This document shows positions 23,701-32,719 of a stretch of 64,000 nucleotides of DNA, piece after piece. The notes under the pieces are model-generated. The model had not been told where the DNA came from, did no database searches, and saw nothing but the letters and a program-made list of their open reading frames with translations. A program made the translations under genes and the position numbers. How positions within the stretch are numbered: position 1 is the first letter of the stretch; each line of letters starts with the position of its first letter. Source of the DNA: Bryoerythrophyllum caledonicum (taxonomy: Eukaryota; Streptophyta; Bryopsida; Pottiales; Pottiaceae); assembly GCA_963971425.1 (NCBI GenBank), contig OZ020519.1, positions 14,586,028 to 14,650,027 of the forward strand, written 5' to 3'.

Positions 23701-23911
23701 GATCCAAAAAAGAGAAACGCGGTATCCACACACCTGCAACTTCCTCCTTGCGGGCGACGACAGCCTCGTCTTCTTCAATAGAAACGTGCTCCGCTTCTGA
23801 TTTGGAAGCTGGCGCAGGCGCGCCGAATGATGGCACCATAGCCAGAGCCAGGTGCAGGTTGCAGTCCATAATGAGGTCGAGGCCCTGGAAGAAGGCGCCA
23901 TAGCCCGCCAT
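20750..23911 (-). CDS. PHR2: PHR2-type photolyase/blue-light receptor-like protein, 7 exons
   Basis: Exons (5' to 3'): 23911-23734, 22636-22443, 22355-21906, 21815-21534, 21393-21200, 21087-20992, 20837-20750, all GT-AG. They total 1,482 nt, 493 aa plus stop. The protein follows Arabidopsis PHR2: an N-terminal leader, then the photolyase alpha/beta domain from about residue 150 with VSIVWFRNDLRVHDNEAL, VLPVFCFD, RVGKPEQVLVDLA, GVETKYFWGSTLFH and FSPWLATGCLSP, and a C-terminus WRDFFRFITKKY followed by a short tail. As in PHR2, the large FAD-binding helical half of true photolyases is missing, so repair activity is doubtful. The start is the ATG at 23,911; no in-frame ATG lies just upstream. 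It is divergent from the pectinesterase gene. Exon 1 and exon 2 (less conserved leader) are the least certain. Confidence 0.88.
23005..23460. repeat. Tandem ~155-200-bp duplications inside PHR2 intron 1
   Basis: The block ACGAGGCATGTAGATGGTAC / TTCCCTGCGCCTACTAACAAC / GACCTATGCAATGCACA / TTTCAGCTCT(C/G)ACAAAAAAGCAATC occurs at about 23,015-23,150, again at 23,172-23,320, and partially at 23,372-23,450 (the last copy also repeats CATTCTTCAATTCC). It lies within the 1.1-kb first intron of PHR2, which is much longer than the gene's other introns. Confidence 0.8.
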
Positions 23912-24406
23912 CGCTGCAATGCCAGAATCCAAAATCGGAGCAGCAATGGAGAAGAAACCACAGCAACATCACCACCACAATGAAACAAACAACGCAACGA
24001 GTGTATCCTCTCAGCAAACCTTACTCACACACTGATTCTCCTGCAATTTATAGCGAGGCGCAACAGTTCTCCTGCCGAGACTGTGAAGCCGAAACCTAGG
24101 CTAACCGGGTAGAAAACGGATATATGAAGTTAATAACGGGTATATAACCGGGTATATAAGGATGAATCTTAGTAGAATCATAAGGAGTCAAAATCAAGGA
24201 TTGGAAATCGTGGACTAAGATTGGAAAAGAAGACAGAAAGCTGGCAGACACTAACTCGACTTTAGTCCCAGTTAACCAACTTAACGCCAAAGACCAATCG
24301 TTTCTCCTCTCGAGACTAACAACATAATTAAAACCATGAATTTATACACATATAATCCACACCATTGCTCTCTCTTTCTCTCTCGCTCTCTCCCTCTCTC
24401 AACACC
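23912..24406. promoter_or_regulatory. Shared head-to-head promoter region, PHR2 / pectinesterase
   Basis: Only 495 bp separate the two start codons. On the minus side the repeated word GGGTATATAA (about 24,137-24,160) read in reverse gives TTATATACCC, a plausible TATA box pair for PHR2. On the plus side TTTATACACATATAA at about 24,341 is a plausible TATA box for the pectinesterase, followed by a CT-rich leader (CTCTCTCTTTCTCTCTCGC) running to the ATG. Bidirectional promoter function is inferred from geometry only. Confidence 0.5.
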
Positions 24407-27105
24407 ATGGCAGCCCATAACATGATGCCATACCTCATCACCTTGCTTGGCTGCACCCTCCTTTTCTCATCATGTGCAACAGCTTCTGAGGATGTTTCTG
24501 CTGCAGAGCATAATTTGCAGCGATGGTTGCACCATGTTCGCCTCACCACCCTGAGCCCACATTACAATCTCAGAGGTAAGTGCTAGTCAAGAGTCATTGA
24601 TTTCTCTTCATTAGTTTCAAGGCGATGCTTCATTTTAGGCTGGCATTTTATCATAACGAGGTGAGGATGATGTGCATCAATGCAAGATGCAGCTTGTTGG
24701 TTAACCTACCAGATAGTTTAAACCTGCTCTTGATCGTTACAGAAAAGAGAGTAGTAAGCTTTAGTTGCTATGGCGTTCTTGCACTTGTGACAATACCCTT
24801 TTTTTTGTCTTTTTCTCTCTAGATTTGGCATTCTTGGTAGTGTCAGAGACTCACTTGTTACGCTTTTTAGATCAATGCAAACTGCCGCTTGCTGGATAGC
24901 CTATTCGATAGTTTACACATACTGTTGATGGTCTACAGAGAAGCCATAACGTTGTTGCAATTGTAATAACAGTACTTTTTTCTTCTAGATTGGGCATACT
25001 TGGTTGTTCAGAAACTCACTTGTTATGTTGTGCAGGAGGTATACTTCCACATGACGTCTCGTCTTCATTTGCTTCTGAAAATACCCATGCTGCGTTGAAC
25101 AGCTCCAAACGCCTTGACAGATACAATAGAAAATCCTGCAAGAAACGTGTGATCTATGTAGAAAAGGACGGAAGCGGAGACTTCACCACCGTCCAAGGCG
25201 CCATCAACTCGCTCCCCAGACGAAACAAATGCCAAGTTGACATCCAGATCGGCGCCGGCACCTTCAGGTTTACCCTAATACCCTAAACCCTGAAATTGTC
25301 TAGGTAATCAAACCATGCTAACCAAGCCAACCTTCAATTATCATCTGCAAATTATGATGTGGCAAGGCAGGGAGAAGGTGAAAATCAGAAGAAACAGGCC
25401 TCACATTACTTTGCCCTAAACCTTAAACCCTGAACCTGACCCTGACCCAAACCATACTAACCAAGCTAGAATATTGTGTGGCATGGCAGGGAGAAGGTGA
25501 AAATCAAGAGGAGCAAGCCTCACATTACCTTGCAAGGGAGCTCGCAGGGGCGCACCGTGATAGAGTACAACGACACGGCCAGCACCCGGGGCAAATTCGG
25601 CCGCATGCTCGGCACGATGCACAGCGCCTCCGTCGCCATCAGCGCCAACTACTTCACTGCCAAAAACATCACCTTCAAGGTAAACCTCGCTTCCACTGCA
25701 AACTAGGTCACTGAAAAGAACATCACAGTCGAGGAAAGCATGAGAACTATCACTAACTTTCAAGGTACGAAGCACGATAGGAACATCGCTTTCAAGGTGT
25801 ACGCATAATAAGAAGATCACTTTGAGGGTAAGCAGAAGAACATCATTCACTTACTTAGCATAGAACATCGCATTGAAGCTACTAAGCATAGGAACATCAT
25901 CAGGGTAAGCAGAAGAACATGATCACTTCAAGGTATTAAGCATAAGGACATCATCACTTTCTTTCAAGCATACGAACATGAGAAGCACAGTTTTCTTTCT
26001 TTCATTTCTACCTAACAAGGTATGTTTCGTGCAGAACACTGCGCCGGCGCAAAAACCAGGGGAGGTGCGGCACCAAGCGGTGGCGCTGCGCATCAGCGGC
26101 GACAAAGCAGCCTTCTTCAACTGCAGGTTCCAGGCGCACCAGGACACGCTCTACGACCACCGCGGCCGCCACTACTTCAAGGACTGCTACGTGACCGGCA
26201 CGATCGACTTCATCTTCGGATATGGCAGGTCGTTCTACGAGGGCGCGCAGCTGGTGGCGCTCCCGGGGTTTGGCAACCGAGGGACCATCACTGCGCATAA
26301 GCGGAATGTTACCACACTGGACACGGTGAAAACCCTAAACCTCACCTTGAAACCTCACTTACTGTAATTCTATCCTTGAAACCTCACCTGCTGATGCTTC
26401 TCAACTTGAAACCTGTGATTCTCACCTCAAATCCTGACCTTGTGATGGTTCAACTCAAACTTGAAACCTCACCTTGTGATGAACTAACTAACCTTGAAAT
26501 CTAACCTCATGAACCTTGAACCCTACCCTCATGATGAATGAACTGACCTTGGAACCTGACCTTATGATCAACCAGATAACCTTGAAATCTAACCTTGTGA
26601 ACCTTGAACCCTAACCTCATGATGAAAAGCATGATCTTCTGATGTTTCCACAAACATTGTGGATTTGCCTTCTGCAGGGGTTTGCGTTTGTGAACTCGCG
26701 GATCACAGGCGCGGGGATGGTGTACCTGGGGCGCGCGTGGGGGGATGACTCGCGAGTGGTGTTCGCCAACACGTTCATGGACAACGTCGTGGTTCCCGAG
26801 GGCTGGGGCGACTGGGGCATCCCTGACAGGCAGAAGTAAGAGAATTCTAAACCGTAAACCCTAGACCCTGAACCCTGAACCCTGAACCCTACACCTGATT
26901 AGTGTAATAGAGTACCTTACTAATGTCGGTGCGGATGTGCAGGACGGTGTTCTACGCGCAGTTCAACTGCACTGGTCCGGGGGCTGATACTGCAAACCGA
27001 GTGAGGTGGGCGCGCAACCTGACACCCGAGGAAGCGGCACCGTTTCTCACGCCCAGGTTCATCAATGGGGAGAAGTGGCTAGAAGGTTACAAAAAACATC
27101 CCTGA
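24407..27105 (+). CDS. Pectinesterase (pectin methylesterase), no PRO domain, 6 exons
   Basis: Exons 24407-24575, 25036-25267, 25490-25679, 26035-26325, 26678-26835, 26943-27105; all GT-AG, 1,203 nt, 400 aa. A hydrophobic signal peptide (residues 1-27) predicts secretion to the cell wall, where the enzyme demethylesterifies homogalacturonan. Family motifs in order: GAGTFREKV, GSSQGRTVIEY, QAVALRISGD, QDTLYDH, DFIFGYG, LGRAWGDDSRVVF, WGDWG. The full catalytic set is present at the expected spacing: Gln211, Gln233, Asp234, Asp255, Arg313, Trp315. There is no N-terminal inhibitor-like PRO domain, so it is the short (type II) class. Start chosen at the ATG after the CT-rich leader; context AACACCATGG is favourable. 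GC-rich exons contrast with AT-rich flanks. Introns carry unusual junction duplications. Confidence 0.93.
25357..25420 (+). repeat. Duplicate of the exon 3 acceptor and exon start inside pectinesterase intron 2
   Basis: GGCAAGGCAGGGAGAAGGTG followed by AAAATCAGAAGAAACAGGCC and TCACATTACTTTG matches the true junction at 25,480-25,535 (GGCATGGCAG, then GGAGAAGGTGAAAATCAAGA) about 120 bp downstream. The copy has a deletion and substitutions, so using its AG would shift frame. It is a decayed pseudo-exon start. Confidence 0.85.
25700..25975 (+). repeat. Repeated copies of the exon 3 end/donor junction inside pectinesterase intron 3
   Basis: The real exon end reads AACATCACCTTCAAG then GTAA (25,665-25,682). 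Intron 3 holds several decayed versions: GAACATCACAGTCGAGG, ACTTTCAAGGTACG, GAACATCGCTTTCAAGGTG, CACTTTGAGGGTAAGC, GAACATCATCAGGGTAAGC, GATCACTTCAAGGTATTAAG. Most keep an AGGT-like donor word. Confidence 0.75.
26330..26640 (+). repeat. CCTTGAAACCTCACC-type repeats filling pectinesterase intron 4
   Basis: Intron 4 is largely built from variants of CCTTGAAACCTCACCTTGTGATG (about ten decayed copies, including CTTGAAATCTAACCTTGTGAAC and CTTGAACCCTAACCTCATGATG). It begins AAAACCCTAAACC right after the donor. Confidence 0.8.
26848..26895 (+). repeat. Telomere-like heptamers in pectinesterase intron 5
   Basis: TAAACCCTAGACCCTGAACC followed by further CCCTGAA heptamers resembles plant telomere repeat CCCTAAA with a TA-to-TGA variant. 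Similar heptamers start introns 2 (25,268-25,290) and 4 (26,326-26,345). Confidence 0.75.
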
Positions 27106-27109
27106 TCGT

Positions 27110-28030
27110 CATGTCTCTGCAAAATGCACAAGTATTGTGACCAGGGTAACATGTATGCGATTACCAGAGCACGTCATTTGTAAAAGCATGACATTCCTTA
27201 CATGAATACAGAGTTATTCCTATCTAGTTCTTAGTAGCAGCCCGAAACCTGCCACATGAATCAAGTATTGATACTGTCAAGTTTTCTGTGTCAGTCACCG
27301 TGTTTGTGTTCTTTTTCATGACATTTTTGCAACCCTAAACCTTAAACGCTTCTGGCTTGTGAAAATTAGTGAGCATGTCGCTCCTTGTCACCTGTCACAT
27401 GAACGAAGAATCATGTTTGTCAATAAACGTGTTTGCATCCTACAAAATCGAAACCCGTAAACGTTTGTGACTTATAAGAATATGAACAAGGCGTCTTTTA
27501 AGAAAATCTGTCACATAAACGAAGAGAAATCCCAAAATATTTGCAACTTATATCATAACAGGTCAGGGATAAGAAGTACTAGCTCCGAACCACAAGTCAG
27601 TTAACTTTGTGTGAAAAACACTTCCAGAAGTGCACTCAGACATACACCAGCGTTTATTGAGTGGAAACTATTCTACACCGATTGAGAATACTCAATGTTC
27701 CATATTCTAGACAAATTGACACGGTATTCCCTCATTCAAACTGCTCCCAACGCGTAGCTAGTCCTGCACAGCCACAAACTAACCATCAACACCATCAAAC
27801 AATAGCACGCACACAAAGTGAAGAAACCGACAGCAATTAACCCTAACAAACTACAAATCCTTTAAGAAATTCAAAGCTAGATGTACAATACCACAAACTT
27901 GAGAAGAATTTCCTCACACAACATGCAGATAACCAACCACAAATCTGTGAAGAATTCCTCACAAGTGCGCGTATCACAGAACTTCCAAACCTACAAAAAA
28001 TGTGTGAGGATTTCCGAACCTAAGGAGATG
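27110..28030. other. Intergenic region between convergent pectinesterase and complex I genes
   Basis: Probable 3' UTRs of both genes. A telo-box-like AACCCTAAACC occurs near 27,331. No further gene is seen. Confidence 0.6.
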
Positions 28031-28039
28031 ATTTCTACT

Positions 28040-28300
28040 TCAGTTCTTTGGGGCAATTTCTTGGTAAGGATCGCTCCGCCCGGGCATGCCCACAAGGGTG
28101 AGATCCTGCAGAAACTTGGCGTTGTTCTTGTCGGAGTTCCAGCTGCCGTAGGGCTTCACGGGGTTGGCCCACATCGCCTTCAGCTTCTCGCTCTGCGCCT
28201 TGGTCTCCTGCACGTGCTTCCGAAACCGCGCGTCCCTCTCGTCCGGGTTCTCCATCGACCTCCGGATCCAATGCTCCGCAAACTCCATCAGGAAACCCAT
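28040..28300 (-). CDS. Plant mitochondrial complex I small subunit (P1-like, At1g67350 family)
   Basis: Single exon, 86 aa, from ATG at 28,300 (MGFLMEFAEHWIRR) to TAA at 28,040. The sequence matches my recollection of the plant-specific complex I subunit encoded by At1g67350: an N-terminal MGF-MEFAE helix, ENPDERDARFRKHV, then a conserved MWANPVKPYGSWN and GRSDPYQE near the C-terminus. A longer in-frame extension upstream has no ATG, so this start is preferred. Function: accessory subunit of NADH:ubiquinone oxidoreductase in the inner mitochondrial membrane. GC-rich coding DNA in AT-rich flanks supports it being real. The family assignment is from memory of motifs, so moderately sure. Confidence 0.72.
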   Translation of the reverse strand: MGFLMEFAEHWIRRSMENPDERDARFRKHVQETKAQSEKLKAMWANPVKPYGSWNSDKNNAKFLQDLTLVGMPGRSDPYQEIAPKN

Positions 28301-28309
28301 CTCTCCCAA

Positions 28310-29470
28310 AACAAAATCTGAAAATGCGAGAATCTCTAGCTCTAGGGAGCTTCAATCCGAGCTCTTGAGGATGAACGTCGACAAAAATGCGATGGTGGAT
28401 ATCAACTGATTGACGCGGTTATGAACATGACATCCTCTTTCATGTTCGGGATGTTCCGGTGTGAGCACTCTTTCTTGTGTTTTTGGCTAGGGTTTTGAAG
28501 GAGTTGGTGATTAGGTTTGTGGTGGATGTTTTAAACACCATATCTGAAGGTTGATCAACATACATGATGACAAAAGCATACGCCCTGTCTCAAGGAATCT
28601 AAAACTTAACAAGTACCGGTTTCTCTACAGATCAGAGATTTGACTATAAACCATAAGATCAAATGTTCTTATGTGAGTACTCTTTATTATCCGGCACACA
28701 CTCCATCATTGTGATTATGTCTGTTGCTGTTGTGTGCGAGGTTGCTGAGAATCTTAGAGAGCAGGAGAAGCTTCATCACAAATAGTGATGCAAAGTTTGT
28801 GTTTAATAGAAATAATAATGCGCGCTCGTTCGTGATCATAATTCAATCATCAATCACAAGTTTGATCTTCTGATGAGACGCTCAGTGTGTTTTCTAAATC
28901 GTGTACAATTTTAATGAATTGGATAAAGAAATGTACATGAAGCTCAACACCGACACCACACGTAACTCGACATCAGCACCACATTAACACCACATCCGAC
29001 ATACATTCTCCACTCAAGTCACATCACGGAAGAAAACCCCGCATAAACTGAAGCAATGGAATTTTCAGAGAGATTCAGGATGTGCACAAAGAATAGAACC
29101 AGGAACCAGATCTATGATAAAACCACTTCACAAAGCCATACGCACATCAACATTCACACCTCAACCAACACACACGTTCGACTTTATATCCAAACTCATC
29201 AGATCACTAACACATCAATAACAACAACACAAACTCAGCATCGACACCACATTTTCCACCGAGATCACAAAGATCACCACAACGCAAACTCGGGATCCGC
29301 CAAAACTGAAGCGATAACATTCTCACAGAGATTCAGCATGTACAAAAGGAAAAGGATCTACAAACTATTTCACAAGACAATGTTGCATTCACTAATCTCT
29401 GTGAAGCCGCCATATCCGAGAAGTCGACAAATTGCAGTGCAAGAGATAGAGAAATGGCTGACGCTTTTCT
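28310..29470. repeat. Intergenic/3' UTR region with a direct duplication
   Basis: The block beginning AACTGAAGCAATGGAATTTT (29,047-29,140) recurs as AACTGAAGCGATAACATTCT (29,304-29,390), both followed by CAGAGAGATTCAG(G/C)ATGT and an ATCTA-rich stretch. The repeat lies just downstream of the zinc-finger gene's stop, so one copy is probably in its 3' UTR. Otherwise no gene is seen. Confidence 0.65.
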
Positions 29471-29472
29471 TT

Positions 29473-29901
29473 CTACCTGCGCTTGGCCTTGGACTTGGGC
29501 GCGGCCTGCTCCGCCTTGTCGACCTGGTTGATCTTGCCGAGGCCGTCGCAGTTGCGGCACACGATCTGCGCCAGGTCCTTGCGCGCCGCGTTGGCATTCA
29601 GCGTGGACCCGGTGGCGCGCACGAACCCCGCGCCGTCGCACTCCGGGCACAGGTCCTTCCGGGAGAATAGCACGGGCAGCGCTGTGCCCACCAGCGCGAT
29701 CGCCACCGCGCCCGCGATCAGGTAGTTCGTGCCCTCCGCCGACACATCGCCCACCGCGCACACCACCCGCGCACCCCCGCGCGACGCGCGAAGCCGCAGC
29801 GGCGCGAACAGCTGCGACTTCGAGGAGGTCGCGCTAGAGGCGGTCTTCTTCGTGATGGCAGACGTTGCCGCGGACGCTACCACTGCTTGGAGAGACGCCA
29901 T
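29473..29901 (-). CDS. Plastid DnaJ-type cysteine-rich zinc-finger membrane protein
   Basis: Intronless, 142 aa, ATG at 29,901. Residues 1-48 are rich in Ser/Ala/Thr/Arg and lack acidic residues, like a chloroplast transit peptide. A single membrane span follows at about 59-79. Two DnaJ-style CxxCxGxG motifs (CPECDGAG, Cys85/88; CRNCDGLG, Cys115/118) flank a conserved AARKDLAQIVC segment; the C-terminus is Lys/Ala-rich. This architecture belongs to the small plant family of DnaJ/Hsp40 cysteine-rich-domain thylakoid or envelope proteins that lack a J domain, likely acting in photosystem or membrane-protein assembly or redox handling. I cannot fix the exact orthologue. Very GC-rich coding region. 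Confidence 0.8.
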   Translation of the reverse strand: MASLQAVVASAATSAITKKTASSATSSKSQLFAPLRLRASRGGARVVCAVGDVSAEGTNYLIAGAVAIALVGTALPVLFSRKDLCPECDGAGFVRATGSTLNANAARKDLAQIVCRNCDGLGKINQVDKAEQAAPKSKAKRR

Positions 29902-30592
29902 AGCTGGGATGTTTGTGCGAACTGGGTGCGTGTGAAATACAACTGTGCAGCAACCGCGTCCGTTTCTCTAGGTTTTGAAGGGGGAACGGGTCAGATGAGG
30001 AGGGTTTCGCCACGTTGGAAAGTGAGGATAAGGGCGGGTGGTTTCTCATTGGGTTATGGTGAGGTCGGCGTGCTTTTGGTGACGGAACGGGCAGCTCAGG
30101 CTATATCCACAATGTGTGAGAGGGGATCGAAAGGGTCGTTGCTCGTGTCTTGGATAGGAAGCAATTATCCACAGCCTTGTCATCGATCTGACACTTTTCG
30201 GCAGTACCACCATAGCTCTTTGAAACTCAGAGCGCTTCGCTTGTAGAGTCTCGAAGCGATTCCGAAACCCCATCCGCACTACTAGAGCCCATTTCGTCCT
30301 CTCCAGACCGCTTCGCCGGTAGAGGCTGTGAGCATCTCAGACAAAGCGATTCCGGACTCCCACATTTCCCAAACGCTTAATCCCATGAAAGACCTCTCTC
30401 GTCTCCAGAGCGCTTCTCCTCCAGCGACATTGGCTCGCGATACATTGCACATACAAACACGACGACCTCGACATACGTCAGTGGAGATCACACCAGTTGT
30501 GATGGACCAGATCGCTGCAAATCCTCAACCAGCCCTCGCATCCCACCTCAGAAAACTCAGATATTCTTCAAGGCTCCGAGTAGATGTCGACA

Positions 30593-30742
30593 CTACAAAC
30601 ACCATCGCCGCCTGATCAAATCCTCCGATGCATTCCCTTGTTTCAAAGCCTGTGGAGGAGGTGGACGAAACTCAAGCACACCAGCTGCAAAAACAAAGCA
30701 GACAACGAGGATGAGATGGAAACGATGGACGATCGAGACCAT
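30593..30742 (-). CDS. Possible small secreted peptide
   Basis: A 49-codon frame from ATG at 30,742 (an in-frame ATG also lies at 30,880). The first 24 residues (MVSIVHRFHLILVVCFVFAA) form a textbook signal peptide, followed by a short polar tail with a PPPP run, an N-A-S glycosylation site and a basic RRR end. This resembles small secreted plant peptides in layout, but the C-terminus matches no peptide hormone family I know (not CLE, RGF, IDA or EPF). It may be a first exon or chance. An opposite-strand frame overlaps (30,328-30,615). Confidence 0.3.
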   Translation of the reverse strand: MVSIVHRFHLILVVCFVFAAGVLEFRPPPPQALKQGNASEDLIRRRWCL

Positions 30743-30982
30743 TAACTTAGTAGTGAAAGTTGTGAGGTGTGAGCAACCAAGTAGTGATGATACATGTTTG
30801 TTGTTGTTATTGTTGTTGTTTTGGTGGATGAGGACATGGTGAGGACATGGTTTTCTCTGTGGTTTTGGCGAAGCGGACACATGGAAGTGGAGGTGGAAGG
30901 TGAGTCGTGAGATGGAGCTGTGATGAGCTCATCGTGCTCTCTTTCTTCTCCTGAAATACTATCTTTACTCTTGTGCGTGTCC

Positions 30983-31199
30983 CACTACACTAAAATTGAG
31001 AATTAGTGTAACCACACTAATTAATTTGTAAGTTTTTACTTTAGATAAAAGTTTTTACTATGAGCACAATTATTGATACATTATAACGAGGGGAATCATT
31101 GTAAACATGGTTGGTAAAAACATTCATCACAAGTAAAAACTTATTAACATTTTAGATCATTTACTGTGCTTAACGCTAATTCTCAATTTTAGTGTAGTG
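30983..31199. mobile_element. MITE with CACTAC... terminal inverted repeats (217 bp)
   Basis: The ends are CACTACACTAAAATTGAGAA (30,983 onward) and its reverse complement TTCTCAATTTTAGTGTAGTG (ending 31,199), perfect over about 24 bp, with a second inner inverted pair (AAGTTTTTACTT / AAGTAAAAACTT). No coding capacity. The CACTA terminus suggests an EnSpm-type tail-only element, but a clear 3-bp target duplication is not seen. Confidence 0.75.
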
Positions 31200-31202
31200 A
31201 CT

Positions 31203-31712
31203 TGGGGCATCCTCGATGCACACATGCAATATCCACTAGCAACCGCAACATTCAATCAGGTGTAGTGAGCATGAGCAGAATTTGGGGAAGGGTGGAGGGA
31301 ATAATACCTCAACGCAGTCTTCACACCCTAAATAGTTGCTTCACTTCCGACGTGGCAGCAAGACCACACAACAAGGAACGGAGTCAATGCCTGAGGTTTT
31401 GGCTCTTTTGTTCTCAGAGAGGTGTACAGGGCTCTGAAAGGGTGGCAAGTGTAGTGTGTGGGGAGGCCAATCTTAGCGAGCTCTGAAATGTTCAGGGTTT
31501 GGTTACGAGTGGGTTGGGGCGGGATTTGGTTTTAACCTTGAAAGGTTCACTACCAGGGACTTATCTAGGGGATGCATTGAGGATGCTCTTAGACCATCCT
31601 CAATGCATGGAATATTCACCCTGAACTGCTAAAGGGAGTGATGTGGGGTTTAGGTTGAGGTTGAGGTTGAGGTTTGGAGTTGGGTGCAAGGATGCATTGA
31701 GGATGCCATTAA
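31203..31712. mobile_element. Pair of adjacent MITE-like units with CATCCTCAATGCA termini
   Basis: GGCATCCTCGATGCA at 31,206 is inverted at 31,571-31,586 (GATGCATTGAGGATGC). Immediately next, CCATCCTCAATGCATGG (31,594-31,610) is inverted at 31,690-31,706 (GGATGCATTGAGGATGCC). The two units of about 385 and 120 bp therefore share one terminal sequence and sit side by side. Non-coding. Confidence 0.6.
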
Positions 31713-31758
31713 GCCACAAGCGGCAGTGGTGAAGGTAGCGGTCACTCATATCAACCCC

Positions 31759-32187
31759 TAAAGGACCAAGTGTTTGTTTTGGGGACGAAAATTTTCACTT
31801 TGACTATGATTATCTTTCAATCGGTACGGTCAAAATTCACATAAGTTTTACTGCATCATCTCATATAAGTTGAAAAGAAGATCTTATGGTTACATTCTTA
31901 AAAGGTTGATCTTGGCAGTTTTTGATCGATGGAGTTAAGATTCCTCTTAAATGATGTGGGTTTTAGGGATTGAGCCCTAAAGGACTAAGGCATTTTAGAA
32001 GAATCTCTACTCTATTGATCCAAAACTTCCAAGATTAACTTTTTAAGAACATTGTAACCATAGGATCTTCTTTTCAACTTATATGAGATGTTGTGGTGAA
32101 TTTTTTGAATCTTGACGGTACAAATTGAATGATAATTGCAGTTTAGGTGAAAAGAAGTTGTTCCCCAAACAGACACTTTTTCCTTTA
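31759..32187. mobile_element. Long inverted-repeat MITE, family copy 1
   Basis: Left arm TAAAGGACCAAGTG...TCATATAAGTTGAAAAGAAG pairs with the right arm CTTCTTTTCAACTTATATGA...CCTTTA over about 170 bp per arm, leaving a short centre (about 31,930-32,010). Related partial copies lie at 36,908-37,080 (in a DRC4 intron) and 43,511-43,690. No ORF belongs to it. Confidence 0.75.
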
Positions 32188-32540
32188 GAGGTTGGAATAG
32201 AGAGAATGTAAAGCATGGACATACTAAGAGGAAAGAATTCAGAAACATGGCATAGCACTTGTCCACCCCTTGAAAGTTTTGTGTTTGCAATCCATGCTAC
32301 AAAAGTAGTAGTAAGAACTCCGGCCTTCTTAGAAGGTCGGCGTGAATGAAGTGTCTGTTCGTTCCATTCACTATATCGTTGCCCAGAAGACAAGGATAAG
32401 TGGCTTGGAACTACTTCCCTCTTTCGAGGGTAGACACTATGGAAAGTAACAAGTGACCAAAGAAACGAAAGGTGGACCATTTGAAAGCAAAGTAAGAGAG
32501 GGATGCAACGGGTTGATTAATTGATAAAAAGTAGTAAGAA

Positions 32541-32576
32541 TAGTTTTGTTTTGTTTTGTTTTTTGTTTTTTTTTTT
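32541..32576 (-). repeat. A-rich tract (minus strand), possible retroelement tail
   Basis: On the minus strand a run of A followed by repeated AAAAC units, adjoining AATAAT repeats. It lies about 150 bp downstream of the minus-strand ORF at 32,720-33,394 and could be the poly(A)-like tail of a retroelement. Confidence 0.4.
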
Positions 32577-32719
32577 GAATTTAATAATAATAATACAACA
32601 GAAATAAAAGCTTGAAGAAAACTAAGTTCAACTGAAGTAAAAAGGCTAATTATACCAAGTGAACTAAGCATTTTAGAGAATATAGGGATTGATGTTTATG
32701 TGATAAAGCTAAGAACAAG

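Noticed and set aside
25416..25850. 144-codon minus-strand frame over pectinesterase exon 3 (and 26,008-26,298 minus)
   Set aside because: Antisense shadows of GC-rich pectinesterase exons.
29056..29670. 204-codon plus-strand frame
   Set aside because: Half is low-complexity flank and half is antisense to the plastid zinc-finger gene.
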